Shown: positions 1 to 8,195 of the stretch, piece by piece
How positions within the stretch are numbered: position 1 is the stretch's first letter
Layout: every line of letters begins with the position of its first letter
Assembly: GCA_035518375.1 (NCBI GenBank)
Contig: DATIXQ010000141.1
Span: 1-64,000 of the forward strand
Length of the DNA: 64,000 nt
Direction of reading: 5' to 3'
From: DATJLY01 sp035518375
GTDB lineage: Bacteria > Pseudomonadota > Alphaproteobacteria > ATCC43930 > CGMCC-115725
Position numbers and translations under genes: made by a program
Notes under the pieces: generated by a model
What the model was told of the DNA's origin: nothing
Databases searched by the model: none
What the model saw: the letters and a program-made list of their open reading frames with translations, nothing else

Positions 1-281
1 CGGCCGGGATGGTCGCGCTTCATCTGCGCCATGAACTCGTTGCAGTCGCGCGCGAGCGCGCGGGCATCGGCGTCGTTGCCCCACCAGATGCCGGGCGTCG
101 AGATCGAGCCCAGGGCGGTCGCGACGCCGTGCTCGTCCATCGCCGCAAGCGCGCGCCCGGGGGTCCAGTCGAACAGCGCCGAGGGATCGCCGCCATAGGA
201 GAGTCGATCCTTCGCCTTCACCTTGTAGTCGGGCGGCAACACGTGGTGATGGACATCGATGCGGCGCGGATTGTCGGCCAT
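1..281 (-). CDS. Amidohydrolase (ACMSD-like, amidohydrolase 2 family), N-terminal part only
   Basis: Translating the minus strand from an ATG at 281 gives an uninterrupted frame that runs off the window edge; about 93 residues are visible. It opens MADNPRRIDVHHHVLPPDY, where the HHH cluster is the metal-binding HxH of the metal-dependent hydrolase (TIM-barrel) superfamily. The visible text (decarboxylase-like start, WWGND segment) fits the aminocarboxymuconate-semialdehyde decarboxylase/amidohydrolase-2 branch. A GAGGGGAGAAG ribosome-binding site precedes the ATG. It is the last visible gene of the minus-strand operon that starts near 4959, 12 bases after the M24-type gene. Substrate cannot be read from the fragment; a decarboxylase or a hydrolase are both possible. 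Confidence 0.85.
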   Translation of the reverse strand, partial: MADNPRRIDVHHHVLPPDYKVKAKDRLSYGGDPSALFDWTPGRALAAMDEHGVATALGSISTPGIWWGNDADARALARDCNEFMAQMKRDHPG

Positions 282-293
282 TGTCTTCTCCCC

Positions 294-1496
294 TCACCCG
301 AGCTCGACGATCGTTTCCGGGAATTTGTGCAGGCGCTCGGTCACGCCCTTCTCACCGACGAGGAAATCGTCGCAGGCCCAGCTGTAGGTGCGCTCGGTGA
401 CCCAGGTCGGATGGCACGAGAACACCATATTGGCGCCGATGGGCATGGTCTCGTCGTAGCGCACGAGCGGGCGCTCGACCATGTCGTAGCCCTGGCCGTG
501 GCTGTAAAGACGCTTTTCCTCGGGCCGCTTGTTGGCGCGCATGAATTCGTTGAAGGCCTCCCACATATCCTTGCCGCGGGCGCCCGGCTTCATCAGCGAC
601 AGCGCGAACTTGCGCGCCTCGAGCACGAAGGCAAATTCGTCCTTCATCTCCTGCGACGCCTTGCCCAGAACGCAGGTGCGGCCAAGCTCGGTATAGAAGC
701 CGCCCGGCCCGTTGCTTTCGACGAGGAGCGTGAACTGGTCGCCGGCGCGGATCGTGCGGCCCTGGAGATGGCGGTTCGCCATCACCGCGGCGGTGCCGAC
801 CGGGCCCGAGGCGGCCATGAAAAGCCCCTGCTCGCTGCCGTGAGCGTGGCCCACCTGCTCGGCCACGGCCGCGACCTCGATGTCCTTCTTGCCAGGCGCC
901 ACGGCGGCGAAGGCGGCTTCCATGCATTTGTCCTGCATCGCCGCGGTGCGGCGCATGTGGTCGATCTCCTCGGCGCTTTTCACCGCCTTGATCTCGTCGA
1001 CGAGGTCGGATGCTTCGACGAAGGTCGCGTTCGAGAGCCGCCCGCGCTTCAGATGCTCGACGAAGGCGTGCGGCAGGGATGATGTGCCGACGAGGCCGAT
1101 CGTCGCGCCGGAGAAGCGCTCGAGCCCCTTCTCCGCAAGCTCGGCGTCGTATGTGCGCGTGTAGGGCGCGGCGGAATAAGCCGGCACCGCAAGCATGCGC
1201 TTGACGCCGCGGCGCACGCCGTCGCCCTCGGGCGGGAGCGCGCGGTCCATGCCGAACGGCCCCTGCCCCACCACCGTCATGCCCTCATCGCGCGGGAAGA
1301 CGACGGTGTAGGCGTAGCCGTTGGTCGCCGGCAGATCGGTGAAATACTTCACGTATCCGCCCATGAAGTCGTTGTTCGCCTGCATCACCAGTACGTCGAT
1401 GCGGCGCGCTTCCATGGCGCGGCGCACGGCCGCCCAGCGCCGCTCCAGCTCTTGCGTGGAGATCGGGTGGTTCAAGCGCTCGTTCGTCTCGGTCAT
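294..1496 (-). CDS. Creatinase/Xaa-Pro peptidase-like M24 family protein with altered metal ligands
   Basis: A 400-residue protein with a creatinase N-terminal domain (about 15-165) and a pita-bread M24 domain (about 175-395). The usual five metal ligands of M24 aminopeptidases (D, D, H, E, E) are changed. The two Asp positions read Glu (E260 in LLVES, E270 in FYTELGRT), His is kept (H333 in YSHGQG), the next Glu aligns with His (H362 in FSCHPTW) and the last with Asp (D376/D377). So it is unlikely to be an ordinary Xaa-Pro dipeptidase; creatinase-like amidinohydrolases or DddP-like lyases use the same fold differently. The ATG overlaps the stop of the dehydrogenase upstream by ATGA, showing translational coupling within the catabolic operon. 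The substrate is unknown. Confidence 0.88.
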   Translation of the reverse strand: MTETNERLNHPISTQELERRWAAVRRAMEARRIDVLVMQANNDFMGGYVKYFTDLPATNGYAYTVVFPRDEGMTVVGQGPFGMDRALPPEGDGVRRGVKRMLAVPAYSAAPYTRTYDAELAEKGLERFSGATIGLVGTSSLPHAFVEHLKRGRLSNATFVEASDLVDEIKAVKSAEEIDHMRRTAAMQDKCMEAAFAAVAPGKKDIEVAAVAEQVGHAHGSEQGLFMAASGPVGTAAVMANRHLQGRTIRAGDQFTLLVESNGPGGFYTELGRTCVLGKASQEMKDEFAFVLEARKFALSLMKPGARGKDMWEAFNEFMRANKRPEEKRLYSHGQGYDMVERPLVRYDETMPIGANMVFSCHPTWVTERTYSWACDDFLVGEKGVTERLHKFPETIVELG

Positions 1497-2461
1497 TCTG
1501 TCGCCTTCGCGCGGTTCACGACGTGGATCATATGCTGTGGCTCGCTCGCCAGGAAATGGCGCAGATTCCGCTCGACCACGGGGAGCGAGCGGTCCGGGTA
1601 CTCGTCATAGAAGCCGCCGAGGTGCGGCGTGATGAGGACGTTCTTCATGGCCCAGAGCTTGTGGGTCTTGGGCAAGGGCTCGACGCTGAACACGTCCAAG
1701 GCCGCGCCCGCGAGGTGGCCATCCTTGAGAACGCGGACGAGCGCGTCCTCGTCCACCGTCTCGCCGCGGCCGAGATTGACGAAATAACCGCCGCGCGGCA
1801 TCGCGCGAAATGCTCCTTCGCCGACGATGCGGAGGGTCGAGCGCGTGTGCGGCGTCAGCAGGATGAAATGATGCGCCGCGCCGAGCGCCTCGATCAGCCG
1901 CTCGCGCGGCAGTACCGTATCGAAACCGGGGATCGCCCGCGGCGCCGACGAAACGCCGACAACCCGCATGCCCAACGCCTTCAGGCGCGGCGCCAGCGCC
2001 TCGGCGATGACGCCGAGGCCGAAGATCACCGCGGTCTTGCCGTCGATGAGGCGCGCGGGGAAGCGCTCCCATTCGGCGCGGTCCTGCGCGCGGACCGAGC
2101 GCGGGATCTGGCGCGCCAAGGCGAGCATCGAGGCAATCGCCGCTTCCGCGACGGGCGCGCCATGGATGCCGGGCATGTTGGTGACGATGACATTCTCGCC
2201 AAGCGAGGGCGAATCGGCGACGCGATCGACACCGGTGCCGAGCACCTGTACCCATTTCAGGCTCTTTGCCTTGCGGAAGACCTCGTCGCCCATCATGGCG
2301 CCAAAGGTCACGAGCACGTCGGCGCCCGCGATGTAGGGATCGACCTTGTTGCGGTGATTGACGGCGTGGAGTTCGATCTCAGGGAAATGCGCGGCCAACG
2401 GATCGTGGTAGCGCGCAATCACCTCGTCCGGCATCGCGAGCACGATGAGGACGCGCGTCAC
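1493..2461 (-). CDS. D-isomer-specific 2-hydroxyacid dehydrogenase, NAD(P)-binding
   Basis: A 322-residue enzyme that should oxidise a D-2-hydroxy acid or reduce a 2-oxo acid with NAD(P)H. The Rossmann signature FGLGVIAEALA is seen mid-protein (last Gly replaced by Ala). The catalytic triad is recognisable as Arg in NLGRGE, Glu in DVFSVEP and His in ITPHLGG. I chose the GTG at 2461 rather than a longer upstream frame because it overlaps the preceding amidohydrolase stop as GTGA and the protein then begins with the expected beta strand (TRVLIVLAMPDEV). Its own stop overlaps the next gene's ATG. It belongs to the operon 4959-1 and probably acts on an intermediate made by the hydrolases there. 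Confidence 0.92.
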   Translation of the reverse strand: MTRVLIVLAMPDEVIARYHDPLAAHFPEIELHAVNHRNKVDPYIAGADVLVTFGAMMGDEVFRKAKSLKWVQVLGTGVDRVADSPSLGENVIVTNMPGIHGAPVAEAAIASMLALARQIPRSVRAQDRAEWERFPARLIDGKTAVIFGLGVIAEALAPRLKALGMRVVGVSSAPRAIPGFDTVLPRERLIEALGAAHHFILLTPHTRSTLRIVGEGAFRAMPRGGYFVNLGRGETVDEDALVRVLKDGHLAGAALDVFSVEPLPKTHKLWAMKNVLITPHLGGFYDEYPDRSLPVVERNLRHFLASEPQHMIHVVNRAKATE

Positions 2462-3300
2462 AGGCCCAGGATCCGCTCGGCATTGCCGTGGAAGATCTTT
2501 TCCATCACCGCGTCGGAATAGCCAAGCTCGGCCCATTCCTTGAGCAGGCGGTCATAAGGGATGCTCGGATAGTCGCTGCCGAACATGACCTTGTCCTGGA
2601 GCCGCGCGCGGATGTCGGTCTTGAGCTGCGCCGGAAAATACTTGGGCGCCCAGCCCGACATCTCCCAATAGACGTTGCCCTTGTGGAGCGCGACCGCCGT
2701 CATCTCGTCGACCCACGGCCAGCCCGGATGCGCTGCGATGATCTTGAGGTTGGGAAAGTCGGCCGCGAGATCGTCGAGTGCGGAGGGGTGCGCGTGGCGG
2801 ATGCGCGCACCCAATCCGCCCGGCATGCCGGCGCCCATGCCGGTCGTGCCGACATCGATCATCACCGCCGCCTTCAATTCGTCGATCACCTCGAAGAGCG
2901 GATAGAAGCGCCGGTCATTGACGGCGAAGTGACCCATGATCGGATGGAAGTGAAAGCCCAGCATGTTGAGGTCGCGGATCGCGTGCCGCGCTTCGACGTG
3001 CGCCGCCTCGCCCTTGAAGGGATCGACCGCGCCCCAGCACTGGATGATGCGATCCTTGTGGCGCTGCTGCATGGCGCGGACATAGTCGTTGGAGCACGGC
3101 GGCGTATTGACCGTCGTCTCGAGGTCGAGCGCCACGAGCACGGCCTCGACGCCGGCCTTCGTGAACTCGTCAACGACCTCGTGCTCCTCTTTCCAGGTCC
3201 ACTTGCGGTTCCAGTATTTCGCCAGCGCCTCGACATAAGGGCCCTGGCATTTGATCCAGGGCTCGGTGTTGGGATAGCAGTGCAGGTCGATGATGCGCAT
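2458..3300 (-). CDS. Amidohydrolase family protein (metal-dependent TIM-barrel hydrolase/decarboxylase)
   Basis: A 280-residue amidohydrolase-2 family protein. It starts MRIIDLHCYPN, where the usual HxH has only the first His followed by Cys-Tyr. Later motifs are typical: paired His in GFHFHP, IIAAHPGWPW and the C-terminal metal-binding FGSDYPS. It is followed by the YSDAVMEKIFHGNAERILGL tail common in this family (Asn-Ala-Glu-Arg-Ile-Leu). Such enzymes hydrolyse or decarboxylate cyclic or aromatic acids. The modified HxC pair may change metal use. It lies 3 bases downstream of the ligase and overlaps the dehydrogenase by GTGA, so the genes are co-transcribed. It is a distant paralogue of the partial gene at the window edge. 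Confidence 0.9.
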   Translation of the reverse strand: MRIIDLHCYPNTEPWIKCQGPYVEALAKYWNRKWTWKEEHEVVDEFTKAGVEAVLVALDLETTVNTPPCSNDYVRAMQQRHKDRIIQCWGAVDPFKGEAAHVEARHAIRDLNMLGFHFHPIMGHFAVNDRRFYPLFEVIDELKAAVMIDVGTTGMGAGMPGGLGARIRHAHPSALDDLAADFPNLKIIAAHPGWPWVDEMTAVALHKGNVYWEMSGWAPKYFPAQLKTDIRARLQDKVMFGSDYPSIPYDRLLKEWAELGYSDAVMEKIFHGNAERILGL

Positions 3301-3303
3301 GGA

Positions 3304-4959
3304 TCACGCGTGCGCCTTATGCTCGGCCTCGAGCTTTTTCGTCACCATCTCGACGAGCGCCTTCTTCGACACCTTGCCGAACGTCGAAAGCGGGAACTCG
3401 CTCAGCGTCTCGAGCCGCTCCGGCAGCTTGAATTTCGCGATCTCCTTGGTGCCGAGGAACTCCACGAGTTCGCCGAGCGCGAGGCTCTTGCCGCGGCCGA
3501 GAATGACGCAGGCGCACATGCGCTCGCCCAAGGCGGCATCGGGCATGGCGACGCAGGCGACGTTCTCGATCGCCGGATGCTGAAGGATGAGGTTCTCGAT
3601 CTCCTCGGCGCTGATCTTCTCGCCGCCGCGGTTGATGAGATCCTTCTTGCGGCCCTCGACCATATAGTTGCCGGAAGAGTGCTGCCGCATGAGGTCGCCC
3701 GAGCGGTAGAACCCGTCCGAGGTGAAGGCGCGCTGATTATGCTCGGGCGCGCCGTAATAGCCGCGAAGAGTGTAAGGCCCGCGCGCGCACAATTCTCCGA
3801 CCTCGCCGAACGGCACGACGCGGTCGTCATCGTCGAGGAGCCTCACCTCGTCGTCGGGCGAGATCGGCCGCCCCACCGTCTCGAGCCGCACATCCTCGGG
3901 ATCGGTGCTGCGCACGAAGAACAGCATGCCCTCCGACATGCCGAAATTCTCCTGCACGAAGGTCGAGGGGATGAGCTCCTTGGTGCGGATGCGCACCTCC
4001 GGCTGCAGTCGCTGCCCGCCGCTCTGGATGAAGCGCACCGAGGAAGTGTCGTACTGCGTCACGGCGGGGCTGCTGATGAGGCGGATCAGAAGCGCGGGCA
4101 CGACCTTGATGTGCGTGACGCGGTGCTTCTCGACCAGCGGGAACATGTCCTCGGGCCGGGTCGTGCGGCTCAAGACGACCTTGCCGCCGTTGAAGAAGAA
4201 ACCCTGGATGCCCGGGCACGCGAGCGGCAGGTTGTGCGCGATCGGCAGCGCGAGGAGCAGCACAGAGTCCCCGTTGACCTCGCACACCTTGGCCGCGGTC
4301 TTGGAGTTATAGGCATAGTCGTTGTGCGTGCGCGGGATGAGCTTCGGCACGCCGGTGGTGCCGCCCGATAGCTGGAAGATGCAGGGATCGGTCGGATCGA
4401 TCTTGATCTTGTCGAGCTCGGTCCGCGCGCGTTTCGCCGGCCGCGCGATCAATTCCGTCAAGGACAATTCACCCGCGCGCGGCGTGCCCAGCACGATGCG
4501 GTGCCGCATGAAGGGCGCTTCCGCCGCGATCCGCGCCACCATCGGCGCGAATTCGAAATCGCTCTGCCGCTCCGGATAGACGCAGGCGACCGCCTCGGCG
4601 ATCTTCACGAACTGCGAAATCTCGTTGTAGCGGTGGGTTGCGAGCGCGGCGATCGGGATGGCGCCGATCTTCTGCAGCGCGAAATAGAGGATCACGAACT
4701 CCGCGGCGTTGGGCAGGCATGGCACGACCCGGTCCAAAGGCTTGAAGCCGAGGTCGAGCAGGTTAAGCGCGAGATTGTTGCTCAAATTGTCGACATCGCG
4801 ATAAGTGTAGGAGCGCTCGCCATCGATCAGCGCTACGCGGTCGGCGAAGCCGTGGAAGATGGGCGCAAATTCCTGAGCGAGCGACTTATCCTGCCAATAG
4901 CCCTTAGCGCGATAGCGCGTGGCGAAATCGGGCGGAAACGGCACGACCCCAGGCAGCAT
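3304..4959 (-). CDS. Aryl-AMP ligase/aryl-CoA synthetase of the EntE/DhbE type (ANL superfamily)
   Basis: A 551-residue adenylate-forming enzyme. The P-loop-like motif LSGGTTGVPKL, the aromatic-substrate pocket segment LPIAHNLPLACPG (compare AHN in DhbE/EntE), the hinge YRSGDL and the C-terminal lysine in TFGKVSKKAL are all present. Sequence character is closest to 2,3-dihydroxybenzoate/salicylate activating enzymes, but no carrier protein or siderophore synthetase is nearby. Its neighbours are hydrolases and a hydroxyacid dehydrogenase. A salicylyl- or other hydroxyaryl-CoA synthetase in catabolism is therefore more likely than siderophore assembly. It is the first gene of the minus-strand operon. 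A GAGG lies upstream of the ATG; the leader between 4960 and 5102 is shared with the divergent TadE-like gene. Confidence 0.9.
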   Translation of the reverse strand: MLPGVVPFPPDFATRYRAKGYWQDKSLAQEFAPIFHGFADRVALIDGERSYTYRDVDNLSNNLALNLLDLGFKPLDRVVPCLPNAAEFVILYFALQKIGAIPIAALATHRYNEISQFVKIAEAVACVYPERQSDFEFAPMVARIAAEAPFMRHRIVLGTPRAGELSLTELIARPAKRARTELDKIKIDPTDPCIFQLSGGTTGVPKLIPRTHNDYAYNSKTAAKVCEVNGDSVLLLALPIAHNLPLACPGIQGFFFNGGKVVLSRTTRPEDMFPLVEKHRVTHIKVVPALLIRLISSPAVTQYDTSSVRFIQSGGQRLQPEVRIRTKELIPSTFVQENFGMSEGMLFFVRSTDPEDVRLETVGRPISPDDEVRLLDDDDRVVPFGEVGELCARGPYTLRGYYGAPEHNQRAFTSDGFYRSGDLMRQHSSGNYMVEGRKKDLINRGGEKISAEEIENLILQHPAIENVACVAMPDAALGERMCACVILGRGKSLALGELVEFLGTKEIAKFKLPERLETLSEFPLSTFGKVSKKALVEMVTKKLEAEHKAHA

Positions 4960-5102
4960 CCCTCGGCCTCTTTATTCTTGTCGGTCCCGACCTTCCTTGG
5001 TCGAGGTTACGCTGTCAAGCGCACGCGCTTCGTCGTTAATTTTACGCAATCTGGCGGCGATCTCCATGGTCGGGCAATGATTTGGCGCCTATCCTTGTGC
5101 CC

Positions 5103-5618
5103 ATGAAACAGCATCGGAAGCTCTTGGCATTTGCGCGACGCTGGGGCCGTAACCGGTCCGGCGCCGCCGCCGTCGAGTTCGGTCTCATCATGCCGCTCCT
5201 GGCCGGAATCCTGTTGCCGATGGCCGATCTCGGCATGGGCGCCTACGACAAGATGCGCGTGCAGAACGCGGCCGCGGCGGGCGCGCAGTACGCGCTCGAG
5301 CACGGCTTCACCTCGAGCGCCATCACCACGGCGGCGCAGGAGGCGACGAGCCTCGGCTCCAACGTCACTCTGTCGTCGGACCCGGCGGAGGTGTGCTACT
5401 GCATCAACTCGGGCGTGCTCGGGCCGCCGCACGGCGATAGTACCCCGCCAGCACCGCCCTGCGTCGCGTCGAGCTGCACCGACGGCAGCACGCCCGGCAC
5501 CTATGTCACCGTGAACACGAGCTACAGCTACGCGCCGATGGTGGCCTTCTCGGTTCCGGGCCTCTCCATCCCGAGCTCGATCACGCTGACGGGCTCCGCC
5601 ACGGTGCGCATCAACTGA
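5103..5618 (+). CDS. TadE-like pseudopilin/envelope protein
   Basis: A 171-residue protein with a basic N terminus, then the typical TadE start RSGAAAVEFGLIMPLL, in which Glu follows a short small-residue stretch and leads into one transmembrane helix (about residues 25-48). The rest is a predicted extracytoplasmic domain with four cysteines (CYC at about 100 and two near 123-128) rich in Ser, Thr and Tyr, as in TadE/TadG pilus-associated proteins. The ATG at 5103 gives the conventional short basic N terminus; a TTG at 5082 would add seven residues. No tad secretion genes occur in the window, so it is isolated. It may be a single envelope protein or may use a tad locus elsewhere. Confidence 0.75.
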   Translation: MKQHRKLLAFARRWGRNRSGAAAVEFGLIMPLLAGILLPMADLGMGAYDKMRVQNAAAAGAQYALEHGFTSSAITTAAQEATSLGSNVTLSSDPAEVCYCINSGVLGPPHGDSTPPAPPCVASSCTDGSTPGTYVTVNTSYSYAPMVAFSVPGLSIPSSITLTGSATVRIN

Positions 5619-5690
5619 TCGCGCGTCCGCGCGCTCCCTGGAGCGCCGGTGCCGTTCGCGTGTAGGATGGGGCCTCCCTCGGAGGACACC

Positions 5691-6383
5691 ATGACGCTGC
5701 GCTTCGGCAAGATCATCGACATCAGCCTGACGCTTGATGCGCGCAACTACCGCATGCACACGCCCAAGGGCTTCTCGAAGGACATGCAGTTCGCGGTCGA
5801 GACGCTCAAAGAGCACGACGCGCCCGGCGGCGCAGGCCAGATCGTGCGCGGCGTGCACATGCGGCTTCATGCCGGAAGCCATGTCGATGCGCCCGAGCAT
5901 ATGGTGAAGGGCGGCAAACAGCTCCAGGAGTTGCCGCTCGAGCTTTTCGCGGGCGATGCTGTCGTGGCCGACCTGCGCCACCGCGTACCGGGCGGCGCGG
6001 TATCCGCGGCCGATCTCGAGGCCGCGGTCGGGCAGAAGCTGCGCAAGGGCGACCGGCTCCTGCTGCGCACCGACCTCAACAACGACTATTTCGCGTCGGA
6101 TTGGGCAAAGCGCGCGCCCTATCTAACGCGTGACGCCGTCCAGTGGTGCATCGAAAAGGGCGTGGTGCTGGTGGGATTCGATTTCTATCACGGCGCCGAC
6201 GCCCCCGACTCCAACGTCGTCTTCTACACCTCACGCACGTTCGGCGAGAACGGCGTCGTCACGATGCCCTATCTCACGAACCTCGACCGCATCACCCAGG
6301 AGCGCGTGACGCTGCTCGCGCTGCCGCTCAACATGATGGGCGTCGAGGCATCGCCGGTGCGCGCCGTCGTCGTCGAGGACTGA
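5691..6383 (+). CDS. Cyclase family protein (arylformamidase/kynurenine formamidase-like)
   Basis: A 230-residue member of the metal-dependent cyclase fold that includes kynurenine formamidase KynB and isatin hydrolase. The signature HxGxHxDxP is seen as LHAGSHVDAPEHM. Further family features are the opening KIIDISLTLDARNY and the C-terminal EASPVRAVVVED. A strong GGAGGA ribosome-binding site eight bases ahead decides the ATG at 5691 over an earlier in-frame start. It is followed 63 bases on by a ThDP enzyme on the same strand, suggesting a two-gene unit. Kynurenine formamidase is possible, but no other kynurenine genes are near; hydrolysis of a cyclic amide or lactone is equally likely. Confidence 0.88.
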   Translation: MTLRFGKIIDISLTLDARNYRMHTPKGFSKDMQFAVETLKEHDAPGGAGQIVRGVHMRLHAGSHVDAPEHMVKGGKQLQELPLELFAGDAVVADLRHRVPGGAVSAADLEAAVGQKLRKGDRLLLRTDLNNDYFASDWAKRAPYLTRDAVQWCIEKGVVLVGFDFYHGADAPDSNVVFYTSRTFGENGVVTMPYLTNLDRITQERVTLLALPLNMMGVEASPVRAVVVED

Positions 6384-6446
6384 GCGGCGCTTGGCGCGCC
6401 CGCCAGCGCCCTCTATCCTCGCAGCCGCTCAAGGGTGGAGAGGCGC

Positions 6447-8177
6447 GTGGCCACGAAGACCATCAATGTCGAATCCGTCGCGGAAGCCTATCTGACGCTT
6501 CTGGCCGAGCGCGGCATCGAATATCTCTTCGCCAATGGCGGCACCGATTTCGCGCCGGTCAACGAAGGCTTGGCCGCGCTCCGCGCCAAAGGCACGAAGC
6601 CGCAGCTCAAGGTCGTGACCGTGCCGCACGAGAACGTCGCGACCGCGATGGCGCACGGCTACTACCTCGTGACCGGCCGGCCGCAGATGGTGATGTTCCA
6701 CGTCAATGTCGGCACCGCGAACGGCATCAACGCGCTGGCCGACGCCGCGCGCGACCGCGTGCCCCTGATCTTCACCGCCGGCCGCAACCCCATCACCGAG
6801 CGGGGCTTCGTCGGATCGCGCGACACCGGCATCCATTGGGGCCAGGAGATGTTCGACCAGGCCGGCATGGTGCGCGAACTCTGCAAATGGGATTACGAGC
6901 TCCGCAACGGCGCGCAGCTCGAGGCGGTGGTCGACCGCGCCATCGAGATCGCTTCGAGCGAGCCGTGCGGACCGGTCTATCTCTCGCTGCCGCGCGAAGT
7001 GATGAGCGAGAAGATGGCGGGATTCTCCTTCACCACGCCGGCGCGGCGCGCCTATGGCACAGTGACGGGGCCGACGCCGGAGCAGATTGCGCGGGCCGCC
7101 GACCTGCTCGCCGGCGCCCGCCGTCCCGTCATCCTCGCGCGCGAGGCGGCGCGCGTCGCCGCCAATGCTGCGGCGCTTGCCGACTTCGCCGAGAAATTCG
7201 CGTTCCCGATCGTCGAGTACCGCTCGATCGGCAATTCGACCTCGTCGGATCACCCGATGCTGGTGGGCTTCGATCCGGGTCCGCACATCAAGGAGGCGGA
7301 CGCGATCCTGGTGATCGACACGGATACGCCGTGGATCCCGACCGTTCACGGCGACCCGCCCGAAGGCTGCAAGATCGTCCATGTCGGCGTCGACCCGCTG
7401 TTCTCGCGCATCCCGATCCGCAGCTTCCCGTGCGATCTCGCAGTGACCGGCCCGGCCGCAGTCGTGCTGCCGCAGCTTGGCGCCGCGCTTCAGGGCCGCA
7501 CGTCCGAGGCAGTCCTCAAGGAGCGCCGCACGCGTGCTGCGGCGGCACGCGAGGCGCTCAAAAAGCGCGTGGCCGAAGAGCTGCAGAGTGCGAAGTCGGC
7601 GCATCCGATCAGCCCCGTCTGGGCCGCGCACTGCATCTCCGAGGCGAAGGGGGACGACGCGCTCGTCGTCAACGAGTATTCGCTCATCCTGCGCCACGCG
7701 GCGTTCAAGCATCCGCGCACATATCTCGGCACGCCGACCGCGGGCGGGCTCGGCTGGGGCGTGGGCGCGGCCTTGGGCGCGAAGCTCGCGGCGCCCGACC
7801 GGCTCGTCATCGCGACGCTCGGCGACGGCGCCTATATGTTCGGCAACCCGACTGCCGGCCACCAGGTCGCGCGCGCGATGAATCTTCCCGTGCTGTTCAT
7901 CGTCTTCAACAACGGCATGTGGGAGGAGGTCGAAGGCTCGGCGCTGCGCATCTTCCCTGATGGCCACGCCGCGCGCAGCAACGAGATGCCGGTCGGGCCC
8001 CTGGGCCCTACCGCGCGCTACGAGCACATGATGCAGATCTACGGCGGCTATGGCGAATGCGTCGAGCGGCCGCAGGATTTGCCGAAAGCGCTCGAGCGCG
8101 CGATCCATGCCGTCAAGGTCGAGAAGCGCCAGGCGCTCCTTAACCTCATCGTCGGGCGGCGCGGCGTCGCCCCCTGA
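6447..8177 (+). CDS. Thiamine-diphosphate-dependent enzyme (acetolactate synthase/benzoylformate decarboxylase-like)
   Basis: About 576 residues with the three domains of the ThDP decarboxylase family. The N-terminal pyrimidine-binding domain has the catalytic Glu in VPHENVATAMAHG. A central domain follows, and the C-terminal domain has the GDG(x)nNN cofactor motif LGDGAYMFGNP...FNNGMWEEV. The paired GTG codons at 6435 and 6447 are both possible starts; GGAG at 6437-6440 is spaced well for 6447. It lies downstream of the cyclase gene in the same direction. The family carries out C-C cleavage or ligation on 2-oxo acids. A second, distinct ThDP enzyme is encoded at 12837-14495, so the locus may process two 2-oxo acid intermediates. 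Confidence 0.9.
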   Translation: MATKTINVESVAEAYLTLLAERGIEYLFANGGTDFAPVNEGLAALRAKGTKPQLKVVTVPHENVATAMAHGYYLVTGRPQMVMFHVNVGTANGINALADAARDRVPLIFTAGRNPITERGFVGSRDTGIHWGQEMFDQAGMVRELCKWDYELRNGAQLEAVVDRAIEIASSEPCGPVYLSLPREVMSEKMAGFSFTTPARRAYGTVTGPTPEQIARAADLLAGARRPVILAREAARVAANAAALADFAEKFAFPIVEYRSIGNSTSSDHPMLVGFDPGPHIKEADAILVIDTDTPWIPTVHGDPPEGCKIVHVGVDPLFSRIPIRSFPCDLAVTGPAAVVLPQLGAALQGRTSEAVLKERRTRAAAAREALKKRVAEELQSAKSAHPISPVWAAHCISEAKGDDALVVNEYSLILRHAAFKHPRTYLGTPTAGGLGWGVGAALGAKLAAPDRLVIATLGDGAYMFGNPTAGHQVARAMNLPVLFIVFNNGMWEEVEGSALRIFPDGHAARSNEMPVGPLGPTARYEHMMQIYGGYGECVERPQDLPKALERAIHAVKVEKRQALLNLIVGRRGVAP

Positions 8178-8195
8178 GCAGAGCGGCGCGGCGCC

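Noticed and set aside
9..1082. Long plus-strand open frame over the M24 gene
   Set aside because: Antisense shadow: composition is Arg/His/Ala-rich with no family features, and the minus-strand gene has a clear fold and coupling.
2488..4371. 627-codon plus-strand open frame over the amidohydrolase and ligase genes
   Set aside because: Spans two real genes antisense; caused by scarcity of stops at high GC.
5103..5618. Part of a Tad pilus locus
   Set aside because: No tadA, B, C, Z, rcp or flp genes near; only the TadE-like protein is supported.
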